Assembly (NCBI RefSeq): GCF_000003815.2
Contig: NC_049987.1
Location: 11,926,778-11,990,777 of the forward strand
Direction of reading: 5' to 3'
Length of the DNA: 64,000 nt
DNA from: Branchiostoma floridae
Taxonomy: Eukaryota > Chordata > Leptocardii > Amphioxiformes > Branchiostomatidae
The notes under the pieces are model-generated. The model searched no databases and had not been told where the DNA came from. It worked only from the letters and a program-made list of their open reading frames with translations. Positions 9,720 to 18,868 of the stretch are shown piece after piece. Both the position numbers and the translations under genes were made by a program. The first letter of the stretch is position 1, and the number at the start of each line of letters is the position of its first letter.

Positions 9720-12360
9720 TAGTAATGACACGACGGAGACCCACAGCGGGCTTCCACGGGGTAGAACAGCGCCCCGTTATGGTTGGCGTGTCCGCCTGTT
9801 ACGGCCTCGGGCTGTTCATCCACACAGACGTACTCTTTAGCACCGGGGTGGTTGTGGTACTCAGCCATGAGGTACCCATCGTACTCCTGGGTCCAGCCGG
9901 TGGGGCAGGTCTTACGGGCGGGGATCATCAACTTACTGCCGCGGGTTGGGACGTAGCAGACCGCACACGGGACGTCGTTATCGTGAAGGGAGGTGGAGCC
10001 GAACGGGACGTTTCTGTCCAACTGGTACTCAGCACCGTACATGTAAGCCCTCCACTGTTGAACTCCATCTTGGTACGTTCCCCACTCTGGGTTGGTGGGC
10101 AGACACTGGTAGTTGGTCCCGCCGCCTGGCTGGGTGTGGAGTGTGCCTCCGGCCACACCTGAGAAAAGGTGCATGCAAACAGATACTCGTATAGTCAGAT
10201 CTTTGGCAAATGTTGCTCATTCATACCACCTCAAGGGATAACTTGTGGGCCTGACACTGTGGTACAGCTAATAGAATATGACACCAAAGCTAAAACGGCG
10301 CCGTTTGTGTTCAACAAAACATTTTTTTAAACCTACCCGAGTACACCAGCTCTGCTCCACTGTTATCAGCACAAGTCTTCCTCCCCCAACGGGTGTACAC
10401 ACTTCCTCCTGGAGAAATTGCTGATAAGACAGAAGTATTATTGGCAGCAACGTAACTTATATCTTGTGTATATAGGCTTATAAGACGAAAGAAGAAAGAA
10501 GGCTTTATAAGACTCAATTAAACAAAATCTAATGCCAAATCGTGATGTTCCTGAGTGGTTCGTAGCAAGGCAGGCTGGATAGGAAGGGCGTAACGTTACG
10601 TGAAGTATTAATTTGATTTACAACTAGAGTTCGGCGACCTCATACCTCCATGAAAATTTGGAGCTTTTGTAAATTTCATGCAAATGACTTACCATTTACA
10701 TAATTTATGCAAGGCGATGTTCATTATTGACTAACGTACACATGTCACAAGTATAAAATTTCCATCATTAGTCATTATGCGGATTTGCTATTTTTGAATA
10801 TATTATGCAAATCAGTTCCTCATTTGTATATTTGGTATCTGCTTATTTTTCACCTATCATACTTACATGTGCTACATTTACTGAAGTTCAGCTATTGCAA
10901 ACAATGGAATTGCACAATTTCCTCATTAATTATGCAAATCAAGTCCTCATTTGCATAAAATGTATATCATTATGAGCATCTTTGCCTAACCCACCTGCAT
11001 GCCAAAAATGATGGCAATGCATCATTCCTTTCTATAGTTATCCTCTTTGGAGTGTCTTGATAAAAACGCCCCTGCAGTTCCAAAATTAAATGTTAGTGGG
11101 CTGAAACTTGCCTCACTTTGTTATGACGTTTAAAGCTATCTACCACCCAAATATCAAAACCATATCATGTCCGGTACAAGAGATATGCAGAAAAGCTGCT
11201 ATGATAGAATAAGCTCATAGATTATGCAAATGTAATCTAGTTTTGCATAATTAGTATTTTATCTTGTATAACTTAGTCTAAGGTACCTACATACCAAAAA
11301 TCATGAAAATCCATTGTTTCCTTCTTGAGTTATCCACTTCAGAAGTTTTTGACAAAAATGCCCCTGCTATCCCCAAACTAAACGCTAGGGGGCCCAAACT
11401 TATGTCACTTATTCCTGAGCACAAGAGCTATCTAACACTTTAAAAATTGGGACCGTATCTTGTTCAGAACACGAGATAGCAAAACCGGAAGTTGCGCTGC
11501 AGTACCAAGGATAGCTGCTAGGGGGCCCAAAATCTAATCACTTCCAGCTTTCATCGCACCCCACCAACACACCGAGTATGAAACTAATCCATCCAGCCAT
11601 TCTTGAGTTATCTTGTTGACAGACAGACAGACAGACACTGGCACAAACGCAGGGTAAACAAGAGTTCGTAGACCTCATATCTCCATGAAATAGTCTGATT
11701 ATGTAAATGACTTCCACATTTGCATAATCTATGCTAAGTTATGTACACCTGTAAGTAACCTACGCTGGTTACTATGTTGATTGTCCAAGCATTTACCACA
11801 TCGATGAATTATGGCACTTTTGCATTAATTATGCAAATTAAGGACTTATTTGCATATTAGGTATCTGATAATGTTCCACCTGCCCCAAGCTACATATATT
11901 GCACGTATCTGAGTTCTGTAAAGGAAACACTGCAAATACAGATTTTCCTCATTAAATATGCAAATTAAGTGCCAGTTTGCATAATTTGCATTTCATGATG
12001 TACATCTTTGTCTAAGCTACCTACATACCAAATATCATGTAAATTTGTCATTCCCTTCTTCAGTTATCGTCCTTAGAAGATTTTGACAAAAATGCCCCTG
12101 CAGTTCCAGAGCAACCTGCTAGGGGAACCAAATATACACCAGATATCCCTTATGTCACAAGCTATCTGGTATCCCAAAATCACGACCATAGCACATTCAG
12201 TTCAAAAGATAAAAAAAAATGAATTTCTGCTGCAGTACCAAGGTCACATACCAGGGGGCCCAAAATTGACCTTGACCTTTGTCTTCCCAACACCTACCAA
12301 CAAACCAAATATCATTTTAATCCATCCAGAGGTTCTTGAGTTATGCTCACTACAAAATCC

Positions 12361-12407
12361 GGACACACAGACACACACACAAACACACACACACACAGAC
12401 ACACTCA
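12361..12407. repeat. CA-rich microsatellite
   Basis: An imperfect (CA)n run with ACACAGACAC variants at the tail of the second interspersed unit. Open frames across it are low-complexity artefacts. Confidence 0.8.
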
Positions 12408-12411
12408 AAAC

Positions 12412-12467
12412 TATATCTCCATTTTTCATGGAGATAAATATAACCTCCATGACATTTCATGGAGGTA
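12412..12467. repeat. Pair of short hairpins built on CTCCATG/CATGGAG
   Basis: Two adjacent inverted repeats: TATCTCCAT...ATGGAGATA, then ACCTCCATG...CATGGAGGT. The same CTCCATGAA motif opens both interspersed units, so these are probably terminal sequences of that family. They sit only some 20 nt from the exon 4 splice donor of collagen copy 2 (12486). Confidence 0.5.
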
Positions 12468-13654
12468 ATAATGAAGAAGTTATCACCTGCGCCTGGCGTT
12501 CCGTCCCTTCCCGGTGGCCCCGTGTCTCCCTTGCCCCCGGGTGGACCCTATCATGGGGATAATAGCGGTAAGAACACAATACGAAAACCATGTCAGGATG
12601 ACGACGATGATGGATGATGCTCATTTTTCTACAGATCTTTCTGCTCACTACGTCACCTGCGTAGTTATATCATGGTAGCGAACAGTCAACAAGTAACCAC
12701 ACTTATCTATCTTCTAACCTGCACGCCGACAGGCCCTATTGGTCCAGCCACACCGTCCCGTCCGTCCCGCCCGGACTGTCCTACTGTCCCGGGCTGTCCG
12801 TCCGTCCCGGGCTGCCCGTCCCGCCCGGACTGTCCCGCGAGTCCATCTCGTCCGTCTCGCCCAGGGGGACCTTGAGCGCACCCTGACCTCGAGACAAAGA
12901 GCATTATCATTTTTTTTTAATCATAGGAAAGAGTTTATAAGCTATAAGTTTAACCTCCTTGATGATAGGAAGGACAGGTGACCATTGACACTACAAGCGC
13001 AGTCTGTATATTCTGCACGTGTAGTCTGACTCAGGAGGAATGTGAAACATATTACGTTGGAAACAATAGTTGTGTTACCTTTTCTTCTGCATTCGCTTAT
13101 TGTGTCTAACACGAGTGGATATTCTTGGTAAATCAATCGTAACAAAATTGGGGTTTAAACTGGCCATACAAGACTCACGATCGAACAGTCCAGAAGAACC
13201 GATCGCCTGTCTCTTGACTCGCAACGCGTCATCCAGACTCGTACTGGCGACTTCCGCACCCTGGCCTCCACCTTCCTGTGATAAAACATTCTATTTATTT
13301 ATTTATTTATTTATTCAAATTGCAACAAGGGCAATACAATGTGGACACATAGGCAGCATATGCTGATGTCGTGACCACATACATACATATACAATACAAA
13401 TCATGACGCTGCACAACAATGGCATAATCAAAAACTAACAACATATCTAACATGTTAATCTAAAATCAGTCTACAATCTTATTTGCAATATACAATTCGA
13501 GTCATAAATGCTTCATATCACAAAAATAGTTTGTTCACAAGTTCGGAGATCAGAGGTCATCTGGAGGAAAGGCTATGTACAAACAATGTTGGAACTTCCA
13601 CGGGCGACATCGCATATCTAAATAGCAAAGTACAGGGGGAACGACTGGAAGTAG

Positions 13655-15845
13655 CTAAAACCGTCTTGTTGACAAGATGTAAGTATGAAAAGCGGTCGAA
13701 AGACTTCTGTTTGTATTGTCGTCGTGACCCGGAGACCCGTTGAGTAGGAGGGTAGTGGAGAGGGGACGTTCCACGAGACGATGCACAGCTGTTGTGAGTG
13801 ACTGTCGTGCCGCTGTGTACAGTGAGCAATGAAGGAGGAAGTGTGCAACCGTCTCCGATGTTGCACCACAGGCGCATCTCCGAGTGGTGATGGTGAACTT
13901 GGCCAGCGTGGAATTCAGCTGACACCAGCCAAGACGGAGTCTGGTAGCAAGGATGTTGCTGCGGCGTTCACCAAACCTACGGTACTTCTGGTGATGACGG
14001 GCTGACAGCATGTGGTTTCTGCACTTCCGTTTGAACAGGTTAAAGGAGGTGGCTTCCTTCACTTCCTTCGGTAGACTGTTCCACAAACGAGTGGTGTACG
14101 GGACAAAGCTGTTCTTGTATGTGTTTGTTCTGGAGTGGGGAACATGCAAGTGTGTGTCGTTCCGAAGGCGTACATTTAGTTGTCTTTGACTGTTCCTAGT
14201 GGTGGGGATTAACGGCTGGAGATGAGGTGGAACAGAACCTGATGTCAGTTTGTACATAATCAGTAGTCTGTTGTGATCTCTCCTGGCTGCGAGGGTATCC
14301 CACTCTAGTTCGTCCAGTAATTTGGCATATGGTGTGCGCACCATCGCACCTGAGACAAGACGTCCCGCATGATACTGAACTTGTTCAAGAGACTTGCTGG
14401 CAGTGGTACCGATGTTGCTTAAAAGGATGGAAGCATATTCTAGCTTCGTGCGCACGAGGGTGTTGTAGGCAGTCTCCATGGCTTCACGAGGAAGCTTACT
14501 TTGGAGTTTGCTAAGCAGTCCTAGGACTTTCTTTGACTTGCTGGAGACCACTTCTGCGTGTTCCTTCCAGCGTAGTGAGAAGTGTAACGTAAGCCCTAGG
14601 TGGGTGTAACAGGTCACCTCTTCAACGAGCTCACCTGCTAAGTAAATGGGGGGTAGTTTGACTTTGCTTTGGAGTGCCTTAATGCACATGACCTTACACT
14701 TGTCGGGGTGTAACTGGAGCCCCCAGTCGTGGAACCAGTTGGAGACGAGGCGCAAGTCGGCATTGGTTGTGTTGGCGACCTCGAAGGCCGTGCGTCCAGA
14801 GTTATACAGTGAGGTGTCATCAGCGAAACAGTTTATGCTGGATTTGCAGGGAAGCTCTTGAATGTCGTTCAGGTAGATCAAGAACAGCAACGGTCCAAGA
14901 ATGCTTCCCTGTGGGACGCCAGCTGTTGTAGACCCCCATGAAGATCCCACGCCGTTGATAATCACACGTTGTTTCCGACCCGATAAGTAGTCGGAGAACC
15001 AGTTGGAGAGCGGGCCTTGGACTCCGTATCGCGACAGTTTGTAGATAAGGCCGTCGTGCCATACACTGTCGAAAGCGCGTCGCACGTCCAGGAATACCGC
15101 GGCGGTACAAGCAACATTTGGGTCATCTATGGACTTTGCCCAGTCATCAAGTAAACGTAGTAATTGTAGTACAGTCCCGTCACCCTTCTTGAAGCCAGAT
15201 TGTTTAGGGTTGAGTAAGCCGTTGTCCATGAGGTACGTGTAAAGTCTGTTGTGCACCAGTCTCTCCAGGACTTTGACGACCGTAGGCAGCAGGGCAATGG
15301 GCCTGTAGTTGTACGGGTCTGTCTTGTCCCCCTTCTTATGGACTGGTGAGATGTTAGACTGTTTCCACTCTGCAGGAAGGCGTCCGGTCGCGAGTGAGAA
15401 GTTGAATAACTCGCAGAGGGATGAACTGATTACTGGCGCTGCTTCCTTGAGAAGGCGGTTGGGTATACAGTCTGGACCGGGAGCTTTGTTGATGCGGAGA
15501 TCAGATAGGACGTTGTAGACCTCCTCTACCGACAGCTGTATGGAGCTGAGTTCATTGTTTGTGAACATCGGAAGTCTCTTAGTGTAGTCCGGGTGGTTAC
15601 TCTCCTTTGTGATTTGTACAAATATGTTGTTGAGAAGTTCAGCCTTGTCAATGTCCTTGTCGAGTGTCTCTCCCTGGCTTAGGAGTGCAGGGATACCCGT
15701 CCTTCCCTTCCCAGTTACTTTGTTTAGCACTGTCCACAGTAGTTTAGAGTCCTCTGGGGTCTTGATCCTGTCCCCGACACGAATAAGTAGGTCAAGGACA
15801 CTATTACTAGTAGGTGTGACTCTTGTATACTGTTGCTGAGCCTGA
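13655..15845 (-). CDS. LINE B ORF: reverse transcriptase part
   Basis: A CR1-like reverse transcriptase with NYRPIALLP, FLDVRRAFDSVWHDG, GVPQGSILGPLLFLIYLND and the catalytic FADD box (CFADDTSLY). It has a thumb region and a C-terminal CACGA...HFLLHC zinc-binding-like motif. The first Met is at 15730, but the frame is open upstream to about 15845, where it reads the end of the endonuclease. In that upstream part the endonuclease LDLLI motif is followed directly by the linker KTPEDSKLLWTVLNK. The usual SDH segment of the endonuclease is absent, an internal deletion. A 1-base shift near the contig end is probably a sequence error. Confidence 0.9.
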
Positions 15846-16370
15846 TACAGTCCAAACCTTCAACAATTTGAGNNNNNNNNNNNNNNNNNNNNNNNNNNNN
15901 NNNNNNNNNNNNNNNNNNNNNNNNNNNNNNNNNNNNNNNNNNNNNNNNNNNNNNNNNNNNNNNNNNNNNNNNGTGGTAATCCTTTGTTGAGGCGGAGATC
16001 AGATAGGACGTTGTAGACCTCCTCTACCGACAGCTGTATGGAGCTGAGTTCATTGTTTGTGAACATCGGAAGTCTCTTAGTGTAGTCCGGGTGGTTACTC
16101 TCCTTTGTGATTTGTACAAATATGTTGTTGAGAAGTTCAGCCTTGTCAATGTCCTTGTCGAGTGTCTCTCCCTGGCTTAGGAGTGCAGGGATACCCGTCC
16201 TTCCCTTCCCAGTTACTTTGTTTAGCACTGTCCACAGTAGTTTAGAGTCCTCTGGGGTCTTGATCCTGTCCCCGACAGAATAAGTAGGTCAAGGACACTA
16301 TTACTAGTAGGTGTGACTCTTGTATACTGTTGCTGAGCCTGATACAGTCCAAACCTTTCAACAATATCAG
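15484..16370. repeat. Direct duplication flanking the assembly gap (unmerged contig overlap)
   Basis: Bases 15484-15872 recur almost unchanged at 15982-16370 (offset 498, or 497 after a one-base deletion near 16278). The gap of 100 N lies between them. The few bases next to the gap on each side differ, as low-quality contig ends do. Joining the overlap would restore one continuous LINE B. This is very likely an assembly artefact, not biology. Confidence 0.85.
15873..15972. other. Assembly gap, 100 N
   Basis: Exactly 100 N, the conventional size for a gap of unknown length. Because its flanks overlap, the true gap size is probably negative. Confidence 0.99.
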
Positions 16371-16962
16371 CCAAAGAGAGTCCGTTGTTGTCGGTAAAAG
16401 CCCCGCCCCAGTCCGTGTTGTGACAATTAAAGTCACCAGTTATGATGATCTGTTTCTTTTCAGTAGCTGCCCTGGAGACACTCCATTCGAACTGTTCAAA
16501 GAAAATGTCAGTGGTGGAAGGAGGTCTGTAGATACAGGCAATAAGAAGTTTCTGTCCGGCAATCGATGTTTCAATCCAGAGGTCTTGCCATTGGCTGCTA
16601 CCTGCCTCTAGGTCTGGTCTGTGCTTACATGCCAGGGTATCACTGACGAGTAAGGCAACGCCACCCCCGATCTGTCCACTGCGGTCTTTCCTGAACATAG
16701 TTGAGAATCCTGAGATGTCAATGTCACTGTCCTGGATCGACTCATTAAGCCAAGTTTCGGTAAGTCCAAGGACAGAAATGTTTTCTTTATGCAGATGATG
16801 TTCCAGTTCATTTAGTTTTGCAGCGCCTTGGTCTGAATTTGGGTTGAGGCTTCGTACGTTTGTTGTCGCCACGGTCAGCTGATGCTGAGGGCCGGGATTC
16901 GGGCAGATGTCTCCGGCGAGAAGTAACAGACAAAAGTGCACAACCAGTACCAAAAACTTCAT
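16222..16962 (-). CDS. LINE B ORF: N-terminal leader with 2A-like motif, and endonuclease
   Basis: The frame opens with a hydrophobic leader (MKFLVLVVHFCLLLLAG) followed at once by DICPNPGP, close to the 2A consensus D-V/I-E-x-N-P-G-P. An apurinic-type endonuclease follows: VATTNVRSLNP, LTETWLN, ITGDFNCHNTDW and SNSVLDLLI. In this contig the frame shifts near 16278 by loss of one base and ends at 16222; the other contig end lacks this shift. The SDH part is missing in both. 2A-like sequences at ORF starts of APE-type non-LTR elements are known from lancelets and sea urchins. Here Glu is replaced by Cys, so ribosome skipping is uncertain. Confidence 0.85.
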   Translation of the reverse strand: MKFLVLVVHFCLLLLAGDICPNPGPQHQLTVATTNVRSLNPNSDQGAAKLNELEHHLHKENISVLGLTETWLNESIQDSDIDISGFSTMFRKDRSGQIGGGVALLVSDTLACKHRPDLEAGSSQWQDLWIETSIAGQKLLIACIYRPPSTTDIFFEQFEWSVSRAATEKKQIIITGDFNCHNTDWGGAFTDNNGLSLADIVERFGLYQAQQQYTRVTPTSNSVLDLLILSGTGSRPQRTLNYCGQC

Positions 16963-17549
16963 ATTGCAACTTCCTTGGCTAAGTCCAGGCTAGCGTGGCT
17001 AAAATCCAGGTGTTGGTATGGACTCTGGGGTACAGTAACTTGTTACACACATGTAAATCTAGATCTATTGCCCACTGACTTAATTTGCATATCAATACTA
17101 TGGAAGCAAGCTTCCAGCAGTTCATTGAAAAAAAACAGCGTATCTAAGGTGCGTATCTAAGTCAACAATTAAGCAAAAATACACGATCAAATATACACAC
17201 TATGTACAAGACAGGAAATTTCAAAAGCTCGCAACTAGGACGAGCAAAGAATAGTAAACTGACTAGTCGTACTCACGGCACTAGCGCTATGGCGGGCCGC
17301 CCTCCCCTTCAAGCTTCTCCCGGCAAACCAGACATTCAATTTCAGCTTTTACCAACAGGTCTACACATGTGAAGGCAAAGACTAGACTCAAACATGCCTC
17401 AGTAAGTTTTGAGACAGAGATGAGTCCACAGTTTATGAGTTTGAGATGAAAAAAAGGCTGGTTACCGCTGAGACCTTGGAAGGGTGGCTTCCCGAAGAGC
17501 TGACCTCTGACCTCATATCTGTTTTAACTGTTTTATCTGTTTTTATCCT
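16963..17549 (-). other. 5' untranslated region of LINE B
   Basis: About 590 nt between the LINE B start codon and the upstream target-site duplication. No ORF1 is recognisable, so this appears to be a one-ORF CR1-type element with a long leader, or one whose ORF1 has been lost. An internal Pol II promoter would be expected here but I cannot point to it. Confidence 0.5.
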
Positions 17550-18079
17550 CATTCTGTTTTAACGGGAGTGAAGGCCGGAGCCTTGTACATGTATATAGAC
17601 AGTATGTAGGGACTAATAACTGTAACGATGGCTTACAGAGTTCTTCTTAGATGTACGACGGTTTCTTCATTTATGAATGAGGTTCAGGCTTGCCAAGCAA
17701 TAAAGTCGGGTCACAGTGCAGCTAGGAAGAAAACGAAAAGGAAAACGTAGAGCAATTCCTGAACTTGAAAATGACATATGTGCACCTCTGATTCGTCAAC
17801 AGTCCACCTGTCCTGACCAGCAAGTTTGCCATCCAGCAGATTCTCCACCGCCACCAGCCGCTCCCTCAGTCCGGTATTCTCGGTCTGCAGGACTGATAAC
17901 TCCCGCCTCACACCTGTCAGCTCCTGCTGCATGTTGTGCACCACCACCACCCCCGTCAGCACGCTGATCCCGCACACCAGGGCGGCCAGGACGCCGACCA
18001 GCGGCCCGACCAACACGGGGAGACGGTCCCGACGGGCCGGTCCACCAGACAGGAACGGACTCTGCCTTTCCGCAGTCAT

Positions 18080-18868
18080 CTTTGCTTCCTCAGATGTTTT
18101 ACTGTTTTCCTTTATTCTTGATTAGCAAAATGTAGATCGCTCTTATTTCTTTATGGGCTAACTTTCCCCTACAGTGGAAAAAAACTGTGCGTAAACGTAT
18201 TCGATGGTTCGATTTTTTTATTTCCTACTTACAAAGACAAGCGGCAGCCGTTGTTTTATCCACACCTCAGTAAACCCTTCCCAGAATGCAATGTCGCTAA
18301 AAGGGACTTGCCCATTGATGACCTCGCCAGCAGAGCTTCTCATTGGCCAGAAATCATTCATGGACAATGATACATGTATTTTCATCTTACAGTTTTATAT
18401 TTGTGTGCCTTAGTGAACTACGTTCTGATAATATTCTTTGCAAAAAAGTTTGTTTGGGAGATTTACAAACGGTAACAGATAATTTACCAGTCACTTAATT
18501 CTTCCTTAGAATAAAACTTGGAAGAAAACTTGCCTGTTGGCCTCAAATGCAGCAAACTGCCTACTACATATTAAACTGATAAACTGACAAACCAACAAAC
18601 TGTTTTCCTCTCTATGGGTGTGATAAACATGAACGTCACTAGGTGGCGCTAGTAACGTTGCAAAAGTTTAGTGGCGAAAATAACTTTCTCTCATTCTTGA
18701 AACGGCTCTTGACTGCAGATTGTACAATGCGATGTCAAAAGAATGAATTGAATCATTTTGGATAAAATAGAGGGAAAGTCTTTCACAGAATGATGGATAA
18801 ATCAAAGATATCTTAAGTTTCGTATTTAGGGTCTCCGAATGAGCCGCTATGTTCAACACAAGTCCAAG
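18080..18868. promoter_or_regulatory. Head-to-head promoter interval between collagen copy 2 and CMSS1
   Basis: The minus-strand collagen start (18079) and the plus-strand CMSS1 start (18869) are 789 bp apart. The interval has a CCAAT box on the minus strand (ATTGG at 18342-18346) in the block shared with copy 1. It also has a ZNF143-like site. I see no TATA box. A shared or divergent promoter is inferred from spacing only. Confidence 0.45.
18278..18290 (+). promoter_or_regulatory. ZNF143/Staf-like motif
   Basis: TTCCCAGAATGCA matches the core of the ZNF143/Staf binding site, which is common at promoters of housekeeping and head-to-head genes in animals. It is placed about 590 bp from the CMSS1 start codon and 200 bp from the collagen start. 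Confidence 0.4.

Larger units (their letters stand above)
10625..12480. repeat. Two related interspersed repeat units in a copy 2 intron
   Basis: This AT-rich stretch separates exons 4 and 5 of collagen copy 2 and is absent from the matching intron of copy 1. Two units begin alike (near 10627 and 11661: AGAGTTCG followed by GACCTCATA and CTCCATGAA). Both have alternating ATTATGCAAAT / CATTTGCAT motifs, 'GACAAAAATGCCCCTGC' modules and TTGAGTTAT near the end. Unit 1 ends in a CAGA-type tail (about 11625-11640), unit 2 in CA repeats. The form fits a non-autonomous retroelement or LINE 3' end of the type found in marine invertebrates. I see no coding capacity. Confidence 0.55.
13293..17549 (-). 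mobile_element. LINE B: CR1-type non-LTR retrotransposon in intron 1 of collagen copy 2
   Basis: Copy 1 reads CATTCTGTTTTAACGG without a break. In copy 2 CATTCT occurs at 13287-13292 and again at 17550-17555, with 4257 bp between. Thus CATTCT is the target-site duplication. The element runs on the minus strand, like the host gene: about 590 nt 5' UTR, one ORF (endonuclease then reverse transcriptase), and a (TAAA)n tail at 13293-13315. RT motifs and the tail suggest CR1. It contains the assembly gap and a duplicated contig end. The endonuclease jumps from its LDLLI motif straight to the RT linker, losing the SDH region, so the copy should be inactive. Confidence 0.85.
4188..18079 (-). pseudogene. 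Membrane-anchored short-chain collagen C4-like gene, copy 2, interrupted by retrotransposons
   Basis: The six exons match copy 1 exon for exon: 17786-18079, 13179-13275, 12719-12882, 12487-12547, 10337-10408, and a last exon split into 9720-10158 and 4188-4239. Phases agree, and the pre-insertion reading frame would be 389 codons. LINE A lies in the last exon between two copies of TAGTAATGA (4231-4239, 9720-9728). The exon frame now stops at TAG 9719-9721, so the final 14 residues, with the last two of ten cysteines, are lost. LINE B lies 17 nt upstream of the exon 2 acceptor. Membrane segment, coiled coil, RVKR furin-type site and Gly-X-Y repeats are all still open. The exon 4 donor is GTGATA, against GTGAGA in copy 1. 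It could still make a 375-residue protein, so 'pseudogene' describes the broken exon, not proven silence. Confidence 0.8.

Noticed and set aside
12083-12562. 159-codon plus-strand open frame
   Set aside because: Runs through an interspersed repeat and a CA microsatellite; no domain and no splice support.
15484-16370. Genuine tandem duplication inside LINE B
   Set aside because: The N gap between near-identical ends and the frame continuity after overlap point to an assembly artefact.
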